NCBI RefSeq assembly: GCF_000741715.1 | Contig: NZ_JGZN01000008.1 | Span: 285,068 to 349,067, forward strand | Direction of reading: 5' to 3' | Length of the DNA stretch: 64,000 nucleotides | Origin: Bifidobacterium saguini DSM 23967 | Lineage (GTDB): Bacteria; Actinomycetota; Actinomycetes; Actinomycetales; Bifidobacteriaceae | Shown here: positions 52,163-62,958 of the stretch, one piece after another | How the letters are laid out: the number at the start of each line of letters is the position of its first letter | How positions within the stretch are numbered: position 1 is the first letter of the stretch | Position numbers and translations under genes: made by a program | The notes under the pieces: generated by a model | The model's input: the letters and a program-made list of their open reading frames with translations, nothing else | Told to the model about the DNA's origin: nothing | Database searches by the model: none

Positions 52163-52651
52163 TTACTTGGCTGAGCGATTGCGCATATAACGCAATGCCT
52201 CGCGTCGTTCTTCCTTTTCCAAACGATCCAGATAGACGTGTCCATCCAAATGGTCACATTCATGCTGAAGCATACGACCCATAAGACCATGTCCTTCCAG
52301 CACTACCTCTTTGCCGTCTAGATCAATACCACGCACACGGGCGTAATCGGCCCTGCGAGTCTTGTACCAAAGTCCCGGCACCGAAAGGCAACCTTCGTCA
52401 CCATACTGCTCACCGGAGGTCTCTTCAATAACCGGGTTGAGGATGTAACCGATCTTGCCGTCGATATTGTAGGAGAATGCTCGCAGGCTGACACCGATCT
52501 GGTTGGCGGAAAGCCCCGCACGTCCGGGATCGTTCACCGTCTCGAGCAAATCATCCACCAGACGCCGCACAGCCGGCGTGATTTCCTTAATCTCATCGCA
52601 TTTCGTACGCAGTACAGGATCCGGTACAACACGAATCTCGCGAATAGCCAC
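52163..52651 (-). CDS. def: Peptide deformylase
   Basis: 162 residues. Three motifs: [20 protein letters not shown] and QHECDHLDG. Removes the N-formyl group from new proteins. Starts 5 bp after the acyl-CoA synthetase stop. Confidence 0.97.
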   Translation of the reverse strand: MAIREIRVVPDPVLRTKCDEIKEITPAVRRLVDDLLETVNDPGRAGLSANQIGVSLRAFSYNIDGKIGYILNPVIEETSGEQYGDEGCLSVPGLWYKTRRADYARVRGIDLDGKEVVLEGHGLMGRMLQHECDHLDGHVYLDRLEKEERREALRYMRNRSAK

Positions 52652-52656
52652 TGGTT

Positions 52657-54717
52657 CTACTCCTCAGTCTTGTTATCGCCTGCGTCTGCTTGAGACTCTT
52701 CGGCATCGTCGGCGCCCTCGGCTTCAGCCTTGGACTTCTTGATTTTCTCCTGCACGCTAGCAAGCGAATCAGACACACTGCTCTTCATCTGTTCGGAAGC
52801 CTGCTTCATCTGTTCGGAAGCCTGCTTGACCTGCTCGGAAGCCTTCTTCACTGTTTCCGAAGTGCTATCGATGATTTTCGCAGTGGCAGGCAGCGGCTTG
52901 TTTGAAGGCTTAGGTGCATAGAGGTCATTTTCGATAATGTCGGCATAGCGCTGAAGCACCTTTGGACGCACGACCTTCATGCTTGCCGTGAGCGTGCCTC
53001 GATCCTGACTGAATTCTTCGTTGAGAATCACGAACTTGCGCACGGATTCCGCACGGGACACGTTGGCGTTGGCCTGATCGACGTATTGCTGGATAAAGGC
53101 GCGCACCGCGTCATTATCCTTGGCTTCATCGAGAGTCATCTCGGCGTTGAGCCCTTGGCCTTCCAGCCACGAGTGCAACATGTCAGGGTCGAGCTCAATC
53201 AGCGCAGAGACGAAGGGCTTGCCATCGCCCACTACCACAGCATGCGCCACTATCGGGCAGGTATCGATGATGTCTTCCATCGGGGCCGGACTGATGTTCT
53301 TGCCGCCGGCAGTGATGATGATGTCTTTCTTGCGGCCGGTGATGAACGTGAAGCCCCTGTCATCGATACGGCCCAAATCGCCGGTTCTAATCCAACCATC
53401 CGCGGTCATGGCTTCGGCGGTGAGTTCGGGCTGCTTGTAGTAGCCAAGGAACACGTTCGGACCAGTGAGTTCGATTTCATCATCCTCACCAAGTCGAACA
53501 CCCATACCGGGGCCGGGCTTGCCGACCGAGCCGACTTCGTTATCGTCCTCCCAGTTGACGAGCATCGGAGCTGCGGTTTCGGTCATGCCATATCCCTGAA
53601 TGAAGGTGATATCGTCCATGCCGTTGAAGAAGTGGGCCAGATCAACATTCAGCGGAGCGCCACCACAGGCCAGCCATCTCAGGTTCGGGCCAAGTGCGGA
53701 GCGAATCGACTTGCCGACAGTGGCCATGTAGAAGGAGTGGCGCATGCGCTCAAGCAGGGAGTGGCCACGACCAGCCTGCTCGTCTTTGCTCCACTTGACA
53801 AAATGCTTTACCGACTGTGCGAAGATGCGGCCCTGGATGCCGGCACCAGCCTTCTGGGAGGCCGCATTGTACACCTTCTCGAACACACGAGGCACACCCA
53901 GCAGATACGTGGGCTTGAAGCTGCGAATATCAGCGAGCAGATGCTTGGCATTAGGAATGTAACCGACTACGCCGCAGCCGCCGATGCAAACGTATTGAAT
54001 ATATCGGGCGAAGCAGTGTGCCAAAGGCAGGAACAGCAGCAGTCGGTTGTCCCGGTAGAGCATGCCATTCAAAATCTCATATCCGTTAAGCACGATATGC
54101 GTGTAATTGCGGTTGGAGAGCATAGCGCCCTTTGGCTTGCCTGTAGAGCCGGAAGTGTAGACCACGGTAAGCAAATCGTCCGCTTTGATACGAGCAATAG
54201 CCGCATCAAGCTCCTCATCACTGATGCCGTGCCCGAAGTCGGCCACGGCATCCAGCCCGTCAGCCTTGAAATTGAACACATATTTCATGCTCGGGTGGTT
54301 CGTGCGAATCTGCTCAAGCGTCTGTGCACGTTGGAAATCTCCGGCAAAAGCGATGGCGGGATCCACCTCTTCGATGATACCGGCCGTCTGCTTGGCGGAG
54401 TCGGTCTCATACACGGGAACGACTACGGCGCCAATTGCCGCACAAGCGAAATCAGTGACGCCCCACTCGTAGCAGGTAGGTGAATAAATCAGCACCATCG
54501 TGCCGGCCTTCACCCCGAGTCCCATCAGACCTTTGGCTACTTCGCGCACCCTAGCAAGCATCTCGCTGGAGGTTACGCTGTGCCATTGGTGAGTGTTTTC
54601 ATCCTGCCATTCGGCGATGGTGTCATCCGGGGTGCGGGCCGCACGCTTGGCCAGCAACGAGAAGACTGTGTCTTCGTCTGTGGTGACGTACCTAGGTTCT
54701 TCAACATGTTCACGCAT
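52657..54717 (-). CDS. Long-chain acyl-CoA synthetase (AMP-forming)
   Basis: 686 residues from the ATG at 54717. AMP-binding motif [26 protein letters not shown] and the C-terminal [21 protein letters not shown]. The final 80 residues are an extra coiled coil with heptads ASEQMKQ (three near-identical 21-bp units) and an acidic end. Activates fatty acids for lipid synthesis. The tail is unusual for the family. ORF also reads 3 residues further up. Confidence 0.93.
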   Translation of the reverse strand: MREHVEEPRYVTTDEDTVFSLLAKRAARTPDDTIAEWQDENTHQWHSVTSSEMLARVREVAKGLMGLGVKAGTMVLIYSPTCYEWGVTDFACAAIGAVVVPVYETDSAKQTAGIIEEVDPAIAFAGDFQRAQTLEQIRTNHPSMKYVFNFKADGLDAVADFGHGISDEELDAAIARIKADDLLTVVYTSGSTGKPKGAMLSNRNYTHIVLNGYEILNGMLYRDNRLLLFLPLAHCFARYIQYVCIGGCGVVGYIPNAKHLLADIRSFKPTYLLGVPRVFEKVYNAASQKAGAGIQGRIFAQSVKHFVKWSKDEQAGRGHSLLERMRHSFYMATVGKSIRSALGPNLRWLACGGAPLNVDLAHFFNGMDDITFIQGYGMTETAAPMLVNWEDDNEVGSVGKPGPGMGVRLGEDDEIELTGPNVFLGYYKQPELTAEAMTADGWIRTGDLGRIDDRGFTFITGRKKDIIITAGGKNISPAPMEDIIDTCPIVAHAVVVGDGKPFVSALIELDPDMLHSWLEGQGLNAEMTLDEAKDNDAVRAFIQQYVDQANANVSRAESVRKFVILNEEFSQDRGTLTASMKVVRPKVLQRYADIIENDLYAPKPSNKPLPATAKIIDSTSETVKKASEQVKQASEQMKQASEQMKSSVSDSLASVQEKIKKSKAEAEGADDAEESQADAGDNKTEE

Positions 54718-54781
54718 ACGCTCCACTATAGGCGAAACGTGCTATGACTACGCTCACCGCCACAAACCGTTCATGCAGAAA

Positions 54782-55267
54782 TCAGCCTAAATCGGCAAAG
54801 ACGCACATCCATCGCGATCCAATGAAACGGAATTTCATATTGACTCGAAGATTTTCCTTGCCGATAGTCATGAATACCGCCAATTCCATAGTCCTGTCAC
54901 TGGTGATCATGCCATCGATCAGATTGGGGACCGTGGGAAGGTAGCAGAATTTCGCTTTGATATCAGGATGGGTGAGCATATGGAGATCCAACAGCTGATG
55001 CATGGTCTGCAATCGTTCCAAGCAAGGTGCAGTTAGCGCACGCTGGAGTCTGTCCACGCTTAACTTGCCTCGAATCGCATCCGCACAGTTGCAGGCGATC
55101 CTGCATGCCGCCATTGCCATAGTGTGGCATTCCTGAGCATCCATATTGCAAGGAAACAGCGGTTGCATATGGTATCTGATGGGCCTGTCTGATAGCTCCA
55201 CCGTAATGAACCCATCAAAGCTAGGCAGCGGCTCACGATGATGGTGGAAAAAGGCATAGTATTCCAT
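54782..55267 (-). CDS. Rv3235-family-like protein
   Basis: 161 residues. The C-terminal strand pattern (TMELAVFMTIGKENLRVNMKFRFIGSRWMCVFADLG) and the helical core (ADAIRGKLSVDRLQRALTAPCLERLQTMHQLL) are like Rv3235/DUF6459 proteins of actinobacteria. AGGGGG upstream of the ATG. Function unknown. Confidence 0.6.
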   Translation of the reverse strand: MEYYAFFHHHREPLPSFDGFITVELSDRPIRYHMQPLFPCNMDAQECHTMAMAACRIACNCADAIRGKLSVDRLQRALTAPCLERLQTMHQLLDLHMLTHPDIKAKFCYLPTVPNLIDGMITSDRTMELAVFMTIGKENLRVNMKFRFIGSRWMCVFADLG

Positions 55268-55383
55268 CGGCAATCCCCCTCGATCCCCTTCTTTCTCGAT
55301 TCAACCCCCGTTGGCTGAACCTGAGAACAACGACACCACTAAACGCATACCGAGTCAAAACGGCTTTGCCCAACGTATAAAAA

Positions 55384-55431
55384 CGCCCGTAAAAACAAAC
55401 AGAATTATCATGTCTGTCTGTTTTACGGGCG
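55384..55431 (-). terminator. guaB3 terminator
   Basis: Stem CGCCCGTAAAA / TTTTACGGGCG with an inner CAGA/TCTG pair; on the minus strand followed by TTTTTA. Confidence 0.85.
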
Positions 55432-55454
55432 AGTGTCGCGTTTATGCTTCGCTA

Positions 55455-56579
55455 TCAGCGAGCAGCGTATGGGTTAACTACCATGCCACAGCGCTGGAAG
55501 TTCTTCACGTCAACATAACCGGTGGAAGCCATAGCACGCTTCAACGCACCGATGAAGTTGGTCTTGCCGTCTGCCTGGTGGCTGGGGCCGAACAAGATCT
55601 GCTCGAGCGGAGCCACAGTGCCGACCGTGGTGCGGTAGCCACGGGGCAGTGTTTGATGGCGGGCCTCGGACCCCCAATGAGTGCCCTTACCGGGGGCCTC
55701 AACGGCACGAGCCAACGGAGCGCCGAGCATAACCGCGTCAGCACCCAGCGCAAGAGCCTTGACGAAGCTGCCGGAATCACCCATGCCGCCGTCAGCAATC
55801 ACCTGCACGTAGCGGCCACCGGATTCATCCATGTAATCACGACGGGCTTCAGCCACATCAGCGATAGCGGTGGCCATCGGAGCCTGAACACCGAGAGTCT
55901 GACGGGTGGCGGAAACCGCGCCACCGCCAAAGCCGACCAGCACGCCGGCAGCGCCGGTGCGCATCAGGTGAAGGGCAGCCGTGTAATTGGCTGCGCCACC
56001 GACGATAACCGGAACGTCAAGATCGTAAATGAACTTCTTCAGATTGAGCGGCTCGTGTGTAGACGAGACATGCTCCGCGGAAACCACGGTGCCACGAATC
56101 ACGAACAGATCGACACCGGCATCGACCACGGTGGAGTAGAACTGCTGGGTGCGCTGAGGAGACAAGGCACCGGCAACGGTAACACCTGCGGCACGAATCT
56201 CGTGCAAACGCTGAGTGATGAGCTCCGGCTTGACCGGCTCGGAGTAAATCTGCTGAATGCGTGCAGTGGCTTCTTCTGCCGGCAGCTGGGAAATCTCGTC
56301 GAGCAGCGGCGCGGGATCGTCATAACGGGTCCACAAGCCTTCCAGATCCAGTACGCCAAGAGCACCCATCTTGCCCATCTGAATGGCGGTAGCAGGGCTG
56401 GTGACCGAATCCATAGGAGCTCCGATAACCGGTACATCGAATTCATAAGCGTCGATCTGCCAAGACGTGGAGACGTCTTCGGGATCGCGGGTACGACGTG
56501 AAGGAACGATGGCTACATCGTCAAGCGCATAGCCGAGATGGGCTTTTTTACCCAAACCGATTTCAATTTCCTGAGACAT
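55455..56579 (-). CDS. IMP dehydrogenase-related protein GuaB3
   Basis: 374 residues from the ATG at 56579 (TGGAG 5 bases upstream). TIM barrel without CBS domains: DDVAIVPSRRTRDP, PVIGAPMDSVTS, VIADGGMGDSGSFVKALALGADAVMLG. It belongs to the GuaB3 family of Actinobacteria, distinct from GuaB2; enzyme activity is not certain from sequence. Not adjacent to guaA or guaB. Confidence 0.85.
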   Translation of the reverse strand: MSQEIEIGLGKKAHLGYALDDVAIVPSRRTRDPEDVSTSWQIDAYEFDVPVIGAPMDSVTSPATAIQMGKMGALGVLDLEGLWTRYDDPAPLLDEISQLPAEEATARIQQIYSEPVKPELITQRLHEIRAAGVTVAGALSPQRTQQFYSTVVDAGVDLFVIRGTVVSAEHVSSTHEPLNLKKFIYDLDVPVIVGGAANYTAALHLMRTGAAGVLVGFGGGAVSATRQTLGVQAPMATAIADVAEARRDYMDESGGRYVQVIADGGMGDSGSFVKALALGADAVMLGAPLARAVEAPGKGTHWGSEARHQTLPRGYRTTVGTVAPLEQILFGPSHQADGKTNFIGALKRAMASTGYVDVKNFQRCGMVVNPYAAR

Positions 56580-56707
56580 GGTCTCCAGAGTATTGCCGGG
56601 GACGGACTCCCCCGGTTCTGTGTCCATATTCTCGAATGGTGGATTGTCTCGTTACAAACATGCGATATGACTAAGAGCATTCCGCGAAGAATCTATCAGG
56701 AGGAAGC

Positions 56708-57925
56708 ATGGCCAAAATCAAGGTCGAAGGCACCGTTGTTGAACTTGACGGCGATGAAATGACCCGCGTGATCTGGAAGGACATCAAGGACAGGCTTATC
56801 CTGCCGTATCTTGACATCAATCTCGATTACTACGATCTGGGCATCCAGCATCGTGACGAAACCGATGACCAAGTGACCATCGACGCCGCCCACGCCATTC
56901 AAAAGCATCATGTAGGCGTCAAGTGCGCCACCATCACCCCTGATGAAGCTCGAGTCAAGGAATTCGGGCTGAAGAAGATGTGGAAGTCCCCTAACGGCAC
57001 CATTCGCAACATTCTGGGCGGCACGATCTTCCGCGAGCCGATTGTGATGAGCAACGTGCCGCGTTTGGTTCCCGGCTGGACCAAGCCGATTGTGGTGGCT
57101 CGTCACGCATTCGGCGATCAATACAAGGCCACTGATTTCAAAGTCCCTGGCGCCGGTCAACTGACCGTCACCTTTACTCCCGAAGATGGTTCCGAGCCCA
57201 TTCAGCATGTGGTATACAACTATGGGCCGGACGGCGGCGTGGCACAGGTGCAGTACAACGTGAACGACTCCATTCGTGGATTCGCCCGCGCATGCTTCAA
57301 TTACGGATTGATGCGCCATTATCCGGTGTACCTGTCTACCAAGAACACGATTCTGAAGGCGTACGACGGCCAGTTCAAAGACATTTTCGCCGAAGTCTTC
57401 GAAACCGAATACAAGGACAAGTTCGCCGCTGAAGGATTGACGTACGAGCATCGTCTAATCGACGACATGGTGGCAAGCTCCCTGAAATGGCATGGCGGCT
57501 ATATCTGGGCATGCAAGAACTACGACGGCGACGTGCAGTCCGATTCCGTGGCTCAGGGCTTCGGCTCGCTCGGTCTTATGACCTCTGTACTGATGACCCC
57601 GGATGGTCAAACCGTTGAGGCGGAAGCCGCTCACGGCACAGTGACCCGTCATTACCGTCGTTGGCTCAAAGGTGAGAAGACTTCCACCAACCCGATTGCG
57701 TCCATCTTCGCATGGACCGGCGGCCTCAAGCATCGCGCCGACTTGGATGGCACGCCTGAAGTCCGTCATTTCGCTGAAACGTTGGAGAAGGTCATTATCG
57801 ATACCGTGGAAGGCGGTCAGATGACCAAGGATCTAGCCATGCTTATCGGTCCTGATGAACCGTGGCTGGATACCGAAGGCTTCATGAATGCGCTGGATGA
57901 GAACCTGCGCAAGGCACTTGCCTGA
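56708..57925 (+). CDS. icd: NADP-dependent isocitrate dehydrogenase
   Basis: 405 residues of the homodimeric, eukaryotic-like type II form. Signature [21 protein letters not shown] at the N terminus, TITPDEARV, and [19 protein letters not shown] with LMTSVLM. It makes 2-oxoglutarate for glutamate; bifidobacteria have an incomplete TCA cycle, so this is its biosynthetic role. AGGAGG SD. Confidence 0.96.
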   Translation: MAKIKVEGTVVELDGDEMTRVIWKDIKDRLILPYLDINLDYYDLGIQHRDETDDQVTIDAAHAIQKHHVGVKCATITPDEARVKEFGLKKMWKSPNGTIRNILGGTIFREPIVMSNVPRLVPGWTKPIVVARHAFGDQYKATDFKVPGAGQLTVTFTPEDGSEPIQHVVYNYGPDGGVAQVQYNVNDSIRGFARACFNYGLMRHYPVYLSTKNTILKAYDGQFKDIFAEVFETEYKDKFAAEGLTYEHRLIDDMVASSLKWHGGYIWACKNYDGDVQSDSVAQGFGSLGLMTSVLMTPDGQTVEAEAAHGTVTRHYRRWLKGEKTSTNPIASIFAWTGGLKHRADLDGTPEVRHFAETLEKVIIDTVEGGQMTKDLAMLIGPDEPWLDTEGFMNALDENLRKALA

Positions 57926-57975
57926 TATTCCATCCCAGCATTGCTAGCCGCTCAGGCATCAATGCTCCCTGATTC

Positions 57976-58018
57976 ATCCCGGATATATGCCGCTATCGTG
58001 CATGTATCCGGGATTTTT
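57976..58018 (+). terminator. icd terminator
   Basis: 10-bp perfect stem ATCCCGGATA / TATCCGGGAT with inner pairs, followed by TTTTC. Confidence 0.85.
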
Positions 58019-58095
58019 CATGTCCCCTCTACTACAATCGTGCCACAGTGCATTTGATTGATGTTGGCTACCCGCCAAGGAGGATTCGTACACTT

Positions 58096-59790
58096 ATGGG
58101 GTTCGCACGACGTTCCGTCACCGTTGTTACCGCTATCGCCGCTTCATGCGCTATGGCGTTGTCCTTGACCGCGTGCACCTCAGAGACCGCCGAACAAACC
58201 GTCACCGGCAAAGATCAAACAACTGTAACCTCCGACTCCGTGGGAACCGTTGCTTTATTTACACCCTCTGATGGCATCACTTTGAATCAGCAGACGCCTT
58301 TGAACAAGTGGGCCAAACTGACGCCGGAATTGACCAACGCACTGACTGATTACGGATTCAAGAAGAAAAACGTGTCTCACACCACCTCCGACTCTCTTGA
58401 TAAGCAGAGCCGAGCCATTCAGGATTATGTAGTCGATCATTTATCCGGCAAAAATAAATCCGATGATTCCGGCATTACTATCGAGCCTGAGAATATGACA
58501 CTGCTAGTCGCCCCCGTGGTGCAAGCAGATGATTCGACTCGCCAATACGGTGATTATGTCAGCCAGGAATTGAATACCGATCAGGATGTCAGTGAGGGCT
58601 CCGCCAATGCTGACGATACCGACGGCCAATCAAACGATTCTTCGTCCGCCAATAATGCTGATAGCGGCACCTCCGATTCAGATGCTGAGGCAACGAATAA
58701 GTCAAATTCGGCAGGCGCCAGCTCCTCTGAAGACTCGGACGACTCGGACCAGACGCAAGCCGTGCAGAGGCTGGTGTCTTCGTTGAAGCTTGCCCAAGAA
58801 TCGGGTATGCATGTGGTGCTGTTGGCCAATAGCATCGAGGGATACAAGCCGGATGCATTCGTGCAATTCTCCGACGCCCGCACCATTGGTCATCTTCAAG
58901 CGGAGAAGCTGGCGGCAAAGCTGGAATTGGATAAAGCCAGCAAGGATAATCCGAAGCATATTGAAGTGCTGCTTCCGTATACACCCACCGACCGTAGTGA
59001 CACCAACGTGGACGACACGTTTGCCGAAGAAGCCTTCCAAGGAATCTGGCAAGTACTTGGCGCCTACTATCAAAAAGGTGTGGTAGTAAGCCCTTCGGGC
59101 ACGCTGGATGGCACGTCCACGCAAAAGGATTGGCTGAACGTGGCTTACGACGCGAGCAAAAACGATGCCACCGCCAAGGAATTGGATAGTCGTCTCGAAA
59201 CAGACGACGTGGATTCGACCCCTACCAGAATCGATGGCGTTATCGCCATGAATGATTATGTTGCCTCCGAAGTAGTCAAGGAACTGGATCAGCTGGGGTA
59301 CACCGGTTCTGCGGCAGATATTAATCCTCAAATTACCATTGCCGGAATTGTAGGCAATATCGCAGGTAAAAAGGATCTGCAGCGCGAACAGGTGCCTGAC
59401 CCCATCAAATCTCCCGAGAATGACGACACGAACGACGCCCACGGATCCAAAACCGACGACGACGCATCCGCTAAGGCCAAGGATTCCCAATGGCCTCTGG
59501 TTACCGGCTATGGCGCATATATTTCTTCCATTCCTTCCGTAGTCAATGGCAAGCAGTGGATGACAGGCATCGAAAATCGAGCTACATTGGCATCAGATAT
59601 TGCCGAAATGTGCGGCAAACTGAACACCGGAGAAAACATCAGTTCACTATCCGCAGTCAAGAACACGGAAGTCGGAGGCATCAAGAAGGTGCCGACGCTG
59701 AACGAACCGGTACTTGCCGTGGGTGCCAGCAATCTCAAAGCAACACTGATTGACCCTGGATACATCACGCTTGCGGATGCAGGCCTGTGA
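58096..59790 (+). CDS. Sugar-binding-like lipoprotein
   Basis: 564 residues from the ATG at 58096. Signal with lipobox LTACTS near residue 28. It resembles a type 1 periplasmic-binding-protein fold (HVVLLANSIEGYKPD, DGVIAMNDYVASEVVKELDQLGY), similar to xylose- or ribose-binding proteins. A low-complexity Asp/Ser/Asn stretch (about 150-225) and a second at 440-465 are inserted. There is no permease or ATPase gene nearby. It may be a surface sensor. Confidence 0.75.
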   Translation: MGFARRSVTVVTAIAASCAMALSLTACTSETAEQTVTGKDQTTVTSDSVGTVALFTPSDGITLNQQTPLNKWAKLTPELTNALTDYGFKKKNVSHTTSDSLDKQSRAIQDYVVDHLSGKNKSDDSGITIEPENMTLLVAPVVQADDSTRQYGDYVSQELNTDQDVSEGSANADDTDGQSNDSSSANNADSGTSDSDAEATNKSNSAGASSSEDSDDSDQTQAVQRLVSSLKLAQESGMHVVLLANSIEGYKPDAFVQFSDARTIGHLQAEKLAAKLELDKASKDNPKHIEVLLPYTPTDRSDTNVDDTFAEEAFQGIWQVLGAYYQKGVVVSPSGTLDGTSTQKDWLNVAYDASKNDATAKELDSRLETDDVDSTPTRIDGVIAMNDYVASEVVKELDQLGYTGSAADINPQITIAGIVGNIAGKKDLQREQVPDPIKSPENDDTNDAHGSKTDDDASAKAKDSQWPLVTGYGAYISSIPSVVNGKQWMTGIENRATLASDIAEMCGKLNTGENISSLSAVKNTEVGGIKKVPTLNEPVLAVGASNLKATLIDPGYITLADAGL

Positions 59791-59802
59791 TGGTCTCCGC
59801 CG

Positions 59803-60516
59803 CTACTGCTTGAGCACGATTTTGCGTTCCACAGTGTAAAGCTCCGGATCAAGATAGTCATTGGAGCCTCGCTTTAAACCCCAGTGCAAGCAGCTGTCTT
59901 CACAGTGATCGGAATCACCACGAACCACGCCTATCGCATCGCCTGCAAGCACCGTGGTCCCAACAGACAGATCGGTGAGGGCCGGCTCAAAAGTTGATGT
60001 CACTCCCCCACGATGTCGGACACTCACCACATCCTTGCCACCCACTTTGCCCGCGAAACTTATCGTTCCGGCTCCGGGCGCCAAGATCACCTCCCCTGAA
60101 CTCGTGCTCAGATCCAATCCGCGATGCCCAGCAGCCCAAGGAGTAAGCGGTTGATCGAACGAGTCAGCAACAATTGCATCATGTACAGGCCACGCAAATT
60201 GCGCCGAACATTGGGGAGCAGCACGCTGCTCCCATGTCGATAAATCAGTAAAATCAGCCAACACCAAACCGGATTGTTCCGCACTGCCCAATGGCGCACA
60301 AGAGCTATCCATGCCCTGCGAATACAATGCGTCACTGCTGCCATTAGCAAACGATATTCCAATCAATAGGGCCAGCAGCAGGCCTACCACCGAGGCAACT
60401 GCAACCGCAGCGTCAACCCTGGTCTGCTGTTCCTGAGCCTGCTGGCGCTCTTGTTCACGCTGCCGCATAGCTCGCCGCGCTGACTGCCGACGCCAATCAA
60501 ACCAATATCCGTTCAT
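59803..60516 (-). CDS. M23-family peptidase
   Basis: 237 residues from the ATG at 60516. Transmembrane segment at about 33-55 (VAVASVVGLLLALLIGISF), then the M23 domain (HRGLDLSTSSGEVILAPGAGTISFAG, GTTVLAGDAIGVV). In the C-terminal catalytic motif the usual first His is Cys: DSCLHWGL. It may cleave peptidoglycan cross-links or act as a regulator. It is convergent with the lipoprotein gene. Confidence 0.85.
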   Translation of the reverse strand: MNGYWFDWRRQSARRAMRQREQERQQAQEQQTRVDAAVAVASVVGLLLALLIGISFANGSSDALYSQGMDSSCAPLGSAEQSGLVLADFTDLSTWEQRAAPQCSAQFAWPVHDAIVADSFDQPLTPWAAGHRGLDLSTSSGEVILAPGAGTISFAGKVGGKDVVSVRHRGGVTSTFEPALTDLSVGTTVLAGDAIGVVRGDSDHCEDSCLHWGLKRGSNDYLDPELYTVERKIVLKQ

Positions 60517-60817
60517 TCGCCCGCCTTCTTTCTCTCTCCACTGATACAGGATCATCAATTCCCGGCACCGTTGCCGATACGTTCAACATTGAGGCATACG
60601 AAGCTCTGCTGTCCAGCGCAAACGGGTTATGTGGTTCTAGCTTGCCAAGTTATCCACATAAAGAAAAGCGTTTGGTAGAAGCATGCTGCCGAAATCCTCG
60701 TTTTGCACGGAAAAACTCGAGACCATAGAACAGCTCAATGGCATAATAAAGAACGATGAGCAATGCTGCAGCAGTATATCAGTGCAATGACGCAGCCTGA
60801 TGGTGAGGAGAACCCAG
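60517..60817. other. Intergenic region, about 300 bp
   Basis: Divergent promoters for the M23 peptidase and the membrane protein are expected. It contains the DnaA-box-like TTATCCACA at 60650-60658. No gene seen. Confidence 0.5.
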
Positions 60818-61600
60818 ATGAAGGTTTGCGAGGTTCCACTAAGCGTCAACCCGTTAAGCCAGAACAATATTGAACCAATCATCATGATTGGTGTGTCAGC
60901 AGGAGGCCTCGCCGCGACGCTGCTGCTCGCCTATCGGTTCCTGCGCAAGCCAAACGCATGGCGTGTTCACCCTAAAACGGCAGCATGGTACGTGGTGATT
61001 GCCGCGATCCAAATCTTCATTATGTCGACCATAGGTATGACCGTGAAATCCCTGCACAAAGGTGTTGCCAGACAAACCCTCGAGCAATCCTGTGGCATCT
61101 GGGGGATGCACACCAGCGGAGGCAAGGTGTTTGCATGGCTGGAAGACCCTGGATACCCCTATCTGTTCGGAGAAACACGCTATGGGCCGTTATGGTTCTA
61201 TCAGGGAGGGAAAGCCGTCTCTGGCGGCGTTACTCTGCAAGGAGATACCGCAACCGTATACAGCGGCGACTACAAGGCCAACATCACAATCAATATACTG
61301 AACGCCGGCGAAACCATGCTGATCAATCTGTTCTTTATGGCGCTCATCATAATTCTGATGTTTGTCGTAGCTTATGCGATAGTAGGCAGCAACAAACCCA
61401 TCGAAGACCAGCCCATAATGATATTCGTTACCTGGCTATGTGTCTTCATTGCTGCCCTTATGACAGGAATCAGCATTCCCGTGGTGGATGCTCGTTGGAT
61501 GATTCCCACCACTATCGTGCTTCTTCTGGAAGACGCTGCAGCATTCGGCCTTCCATTCTGGTTATTCGCCCGGCTGCGTGCGAAGCATCAAAACTCATAG
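60818..61600 (+). CDS. Polytopic membrane protein, unknown
   Basis: 260 residues from the ATG at 60818 (GAGGAG 7 bases upstream). Five probable membrane helices: 20-38, 58-75, 170-195, 205-225 and 230-255, with an external loop of about 80 residues in the middle carrying ETRYGPLWFYQGG. No family assigned. Confidence 0.75.
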   Translation: MKVCEVPLSVNPLSQNNIEPIIMIGVSAGGLAATLLLAYRFLRKPNAWRVHPKTAAWYVVIAAIQIFIMSTIGMTVKSLHKGVARQTLEQSCGIWGMHTSGGKVFAWLEDPGYPYLFGETRYGPLWFYQGGKAVSGGVTLQGDTATVYSGDYKANITINILNAGETMLINLFFMALIIILMFVVAYAIVGSNKPIEDQPIMIFVTWLCVFIAALMTGISIPVVDARWMIPTTIVLLLEDAAAFGLPFWLFARLRAKHQNS

Positions 61601-61617
61601 TGGCTCTGAAAAACAAC

Positions 61618-61643
61618 GAGGCCCCTCCAAGCGGAGAGGCCTC
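61618..61643. terminator. Hairpin between membrane protein and tRNA-Asn
   Basis: Stem GAGGCC-CTCC / GGAG-GGCCTC with two mismatches; may serve the plus-strand gene or the minus-strand tRNA. Confidence 0.6.
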
Positions 61644-61650
61644 AGATGAG

Positions 61651-61723
<73 letters not shown>

Positions 61724-61755
61724 ATATTTAATTTTTCATTCTGGACGTTCCCGAC

Positions 61756-61799
61756 CAGATGAGCTCCTGCGACTGGGCTTGAACCAGTGACCGTCCGAT
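61756..61799. repeat. Attachment-site copy of tRNA-Asn 3' part
   Basis: 44 bp identical to 61643-61686, covering the 3' half of tRNA-Asn from the anticodon arm plus 8 bases downstream. Placed on the 5' side of the intact tRNA, it is most simply the attL of an element extending to the right. Confidence 0.85.
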
Positions 61800-62027
61800 A
61801 TACGGTTCCGATTCAATGTCACTGTCGTAGGGCTTTCGACAACAGGTAGAGATAATACAGCCCGTTTGCTGATTCTCCAAATCGGCGTGTCTAATCGCTC
61901 GGTACTATTCGCGCTCTCTTGAATCTTCATTTCATCTATAACCGCTTCGATATATTTGACAGTCTGCGTAGAATTCTTTTTCTGACGGACGGCGACGATG
62001 CCGCCTCATCAGCGCGAAGGAGCGGTC

Positions 62028-62957
62028 ATGCAGTACTGGACCACCAATCGTAGATGCATAATGCACGTCGAGCCACGCAAGGACTGGGCCGAACCGGTTG
62101 AACTGTGGATTGACTGGCTGAAGGCTTTGGGTCGCACGGACGATACGTTGCGAACCCGTTGGTATCAGATATCTCAGTTCTCCCGCATCGTTGACAAGCC
62201 GATAGCCGATGTCACCGAGGATGATCTCATATTCTATTTGGCAGGCATGGGCACCGAGGCCAAACGGGGAATGCGGAGCTGCGTCAAGGTTTTCTATCAA
62301 TGGGCCGTCAGGCACGAATTGGCTGTCTTGAACCCCGCCGACGACGTGCCCTCTGTGCCCATGACCCTTCCGTCCGGGTTGATATGCCCCGAGGAAAGCA
62401 TCGAACAGGGGCTCGCCTCCCCCGACCGCGATGCCCGCCTGGCCGTAATGCTTGGTGCCTTCTGCGGGCTGAGGCGCATCGAGATGACCCGCATCAATCT
62501 CGCAAACGACATAGAATCCGCCGAGGACGGCAAGTTGCTGCACATCCACGGAAAGGGAAACAAGGAACGAACCCTGCCCATCCCGTCAAAACTGGCTATC
62601 GCACTGGCGCAGCGAGACGGCACATGGTTGTTCCCGGGTGCGGTCGGCGGGCATTGCGGAGTTGATTACGTCGCCAAGCGAATCAAAACCGCCACCGGGT
62701 ACCCATCCCACAGCCTGCGACGCCGTTTCGCAACTGCCGCCTACTATCGAAACGGGTGCAACATCGTTCTCGTCAGCAGAATGCTGGGGCACGCAAACAT
62801 CGCAACCACCATGAGATACATAGGTCTTGTACAAGACGAGATGAGGAACGCCGTTGAATCCGCCGCACGCACCGATAGTAGCCTCACCATATCCACCAAC
62901 CAAATCGTTGGCGCAGGAATAGCCACATACTCGTTGAGCACCGCGAGAATAGGATGA
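62028..62957 (+). CDS. Tyrosine recombinase of a second element
   Basis: 309 residues from the ATG at 62028 (AAGGAG 5 bases upstream). SAM-like N-terminal domain (WIDWLKALGRTDDTLRTRWYQISQFSR), then Arg in FCGLRRIEMTRI, Lys in HGKGNKERTLPI, HSLRRRFATAAY, MLGHANIATTMRY with the nucleophile Tyr. Probably the integrase for the tRNA-Asn site; it lacks the arm-binding domain of phage integrases. Confidence 0.9.
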   Translation: MQYWTTNRRCIMHVEPRKDWAEPVELWIDWLKALGRTDDTLRTRWYQISQFSRIVDKPIADVTEDDLIFYLAGMGTEAKRGMRSCVKVFYQWAVRHELAVLNPADDVPSVPMTLPSGLICPEESIEQGLASPDRDARLAVMLGAFCGLRRIEMTRINLANDIESAEDGKLLHIHGKGNKERTLPIPSKLAIALAQRDGTWLFPGAVGGHCGVDYVAKRIKTATGYPSHSLRRRFATAAYYRNGCNIVLVSRMLGHANIATTMRYIGLVQDEMRNAVESAARTDSSLTISTNQIVGAGIATYSLSTARIG

Positions 62958-62958
62958 A

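Noticed and set aside
60650..60658. DnaA-box-like TTATCCACA
   Set aside because: A single copy in an intergenic region is not enough to call an origin.
61736..61930. 64-residue frame next to the tRNA-Asn repeat
   Set aside because: It crosses the duplicated tRNA sequence and has no SD or recognizable composition.
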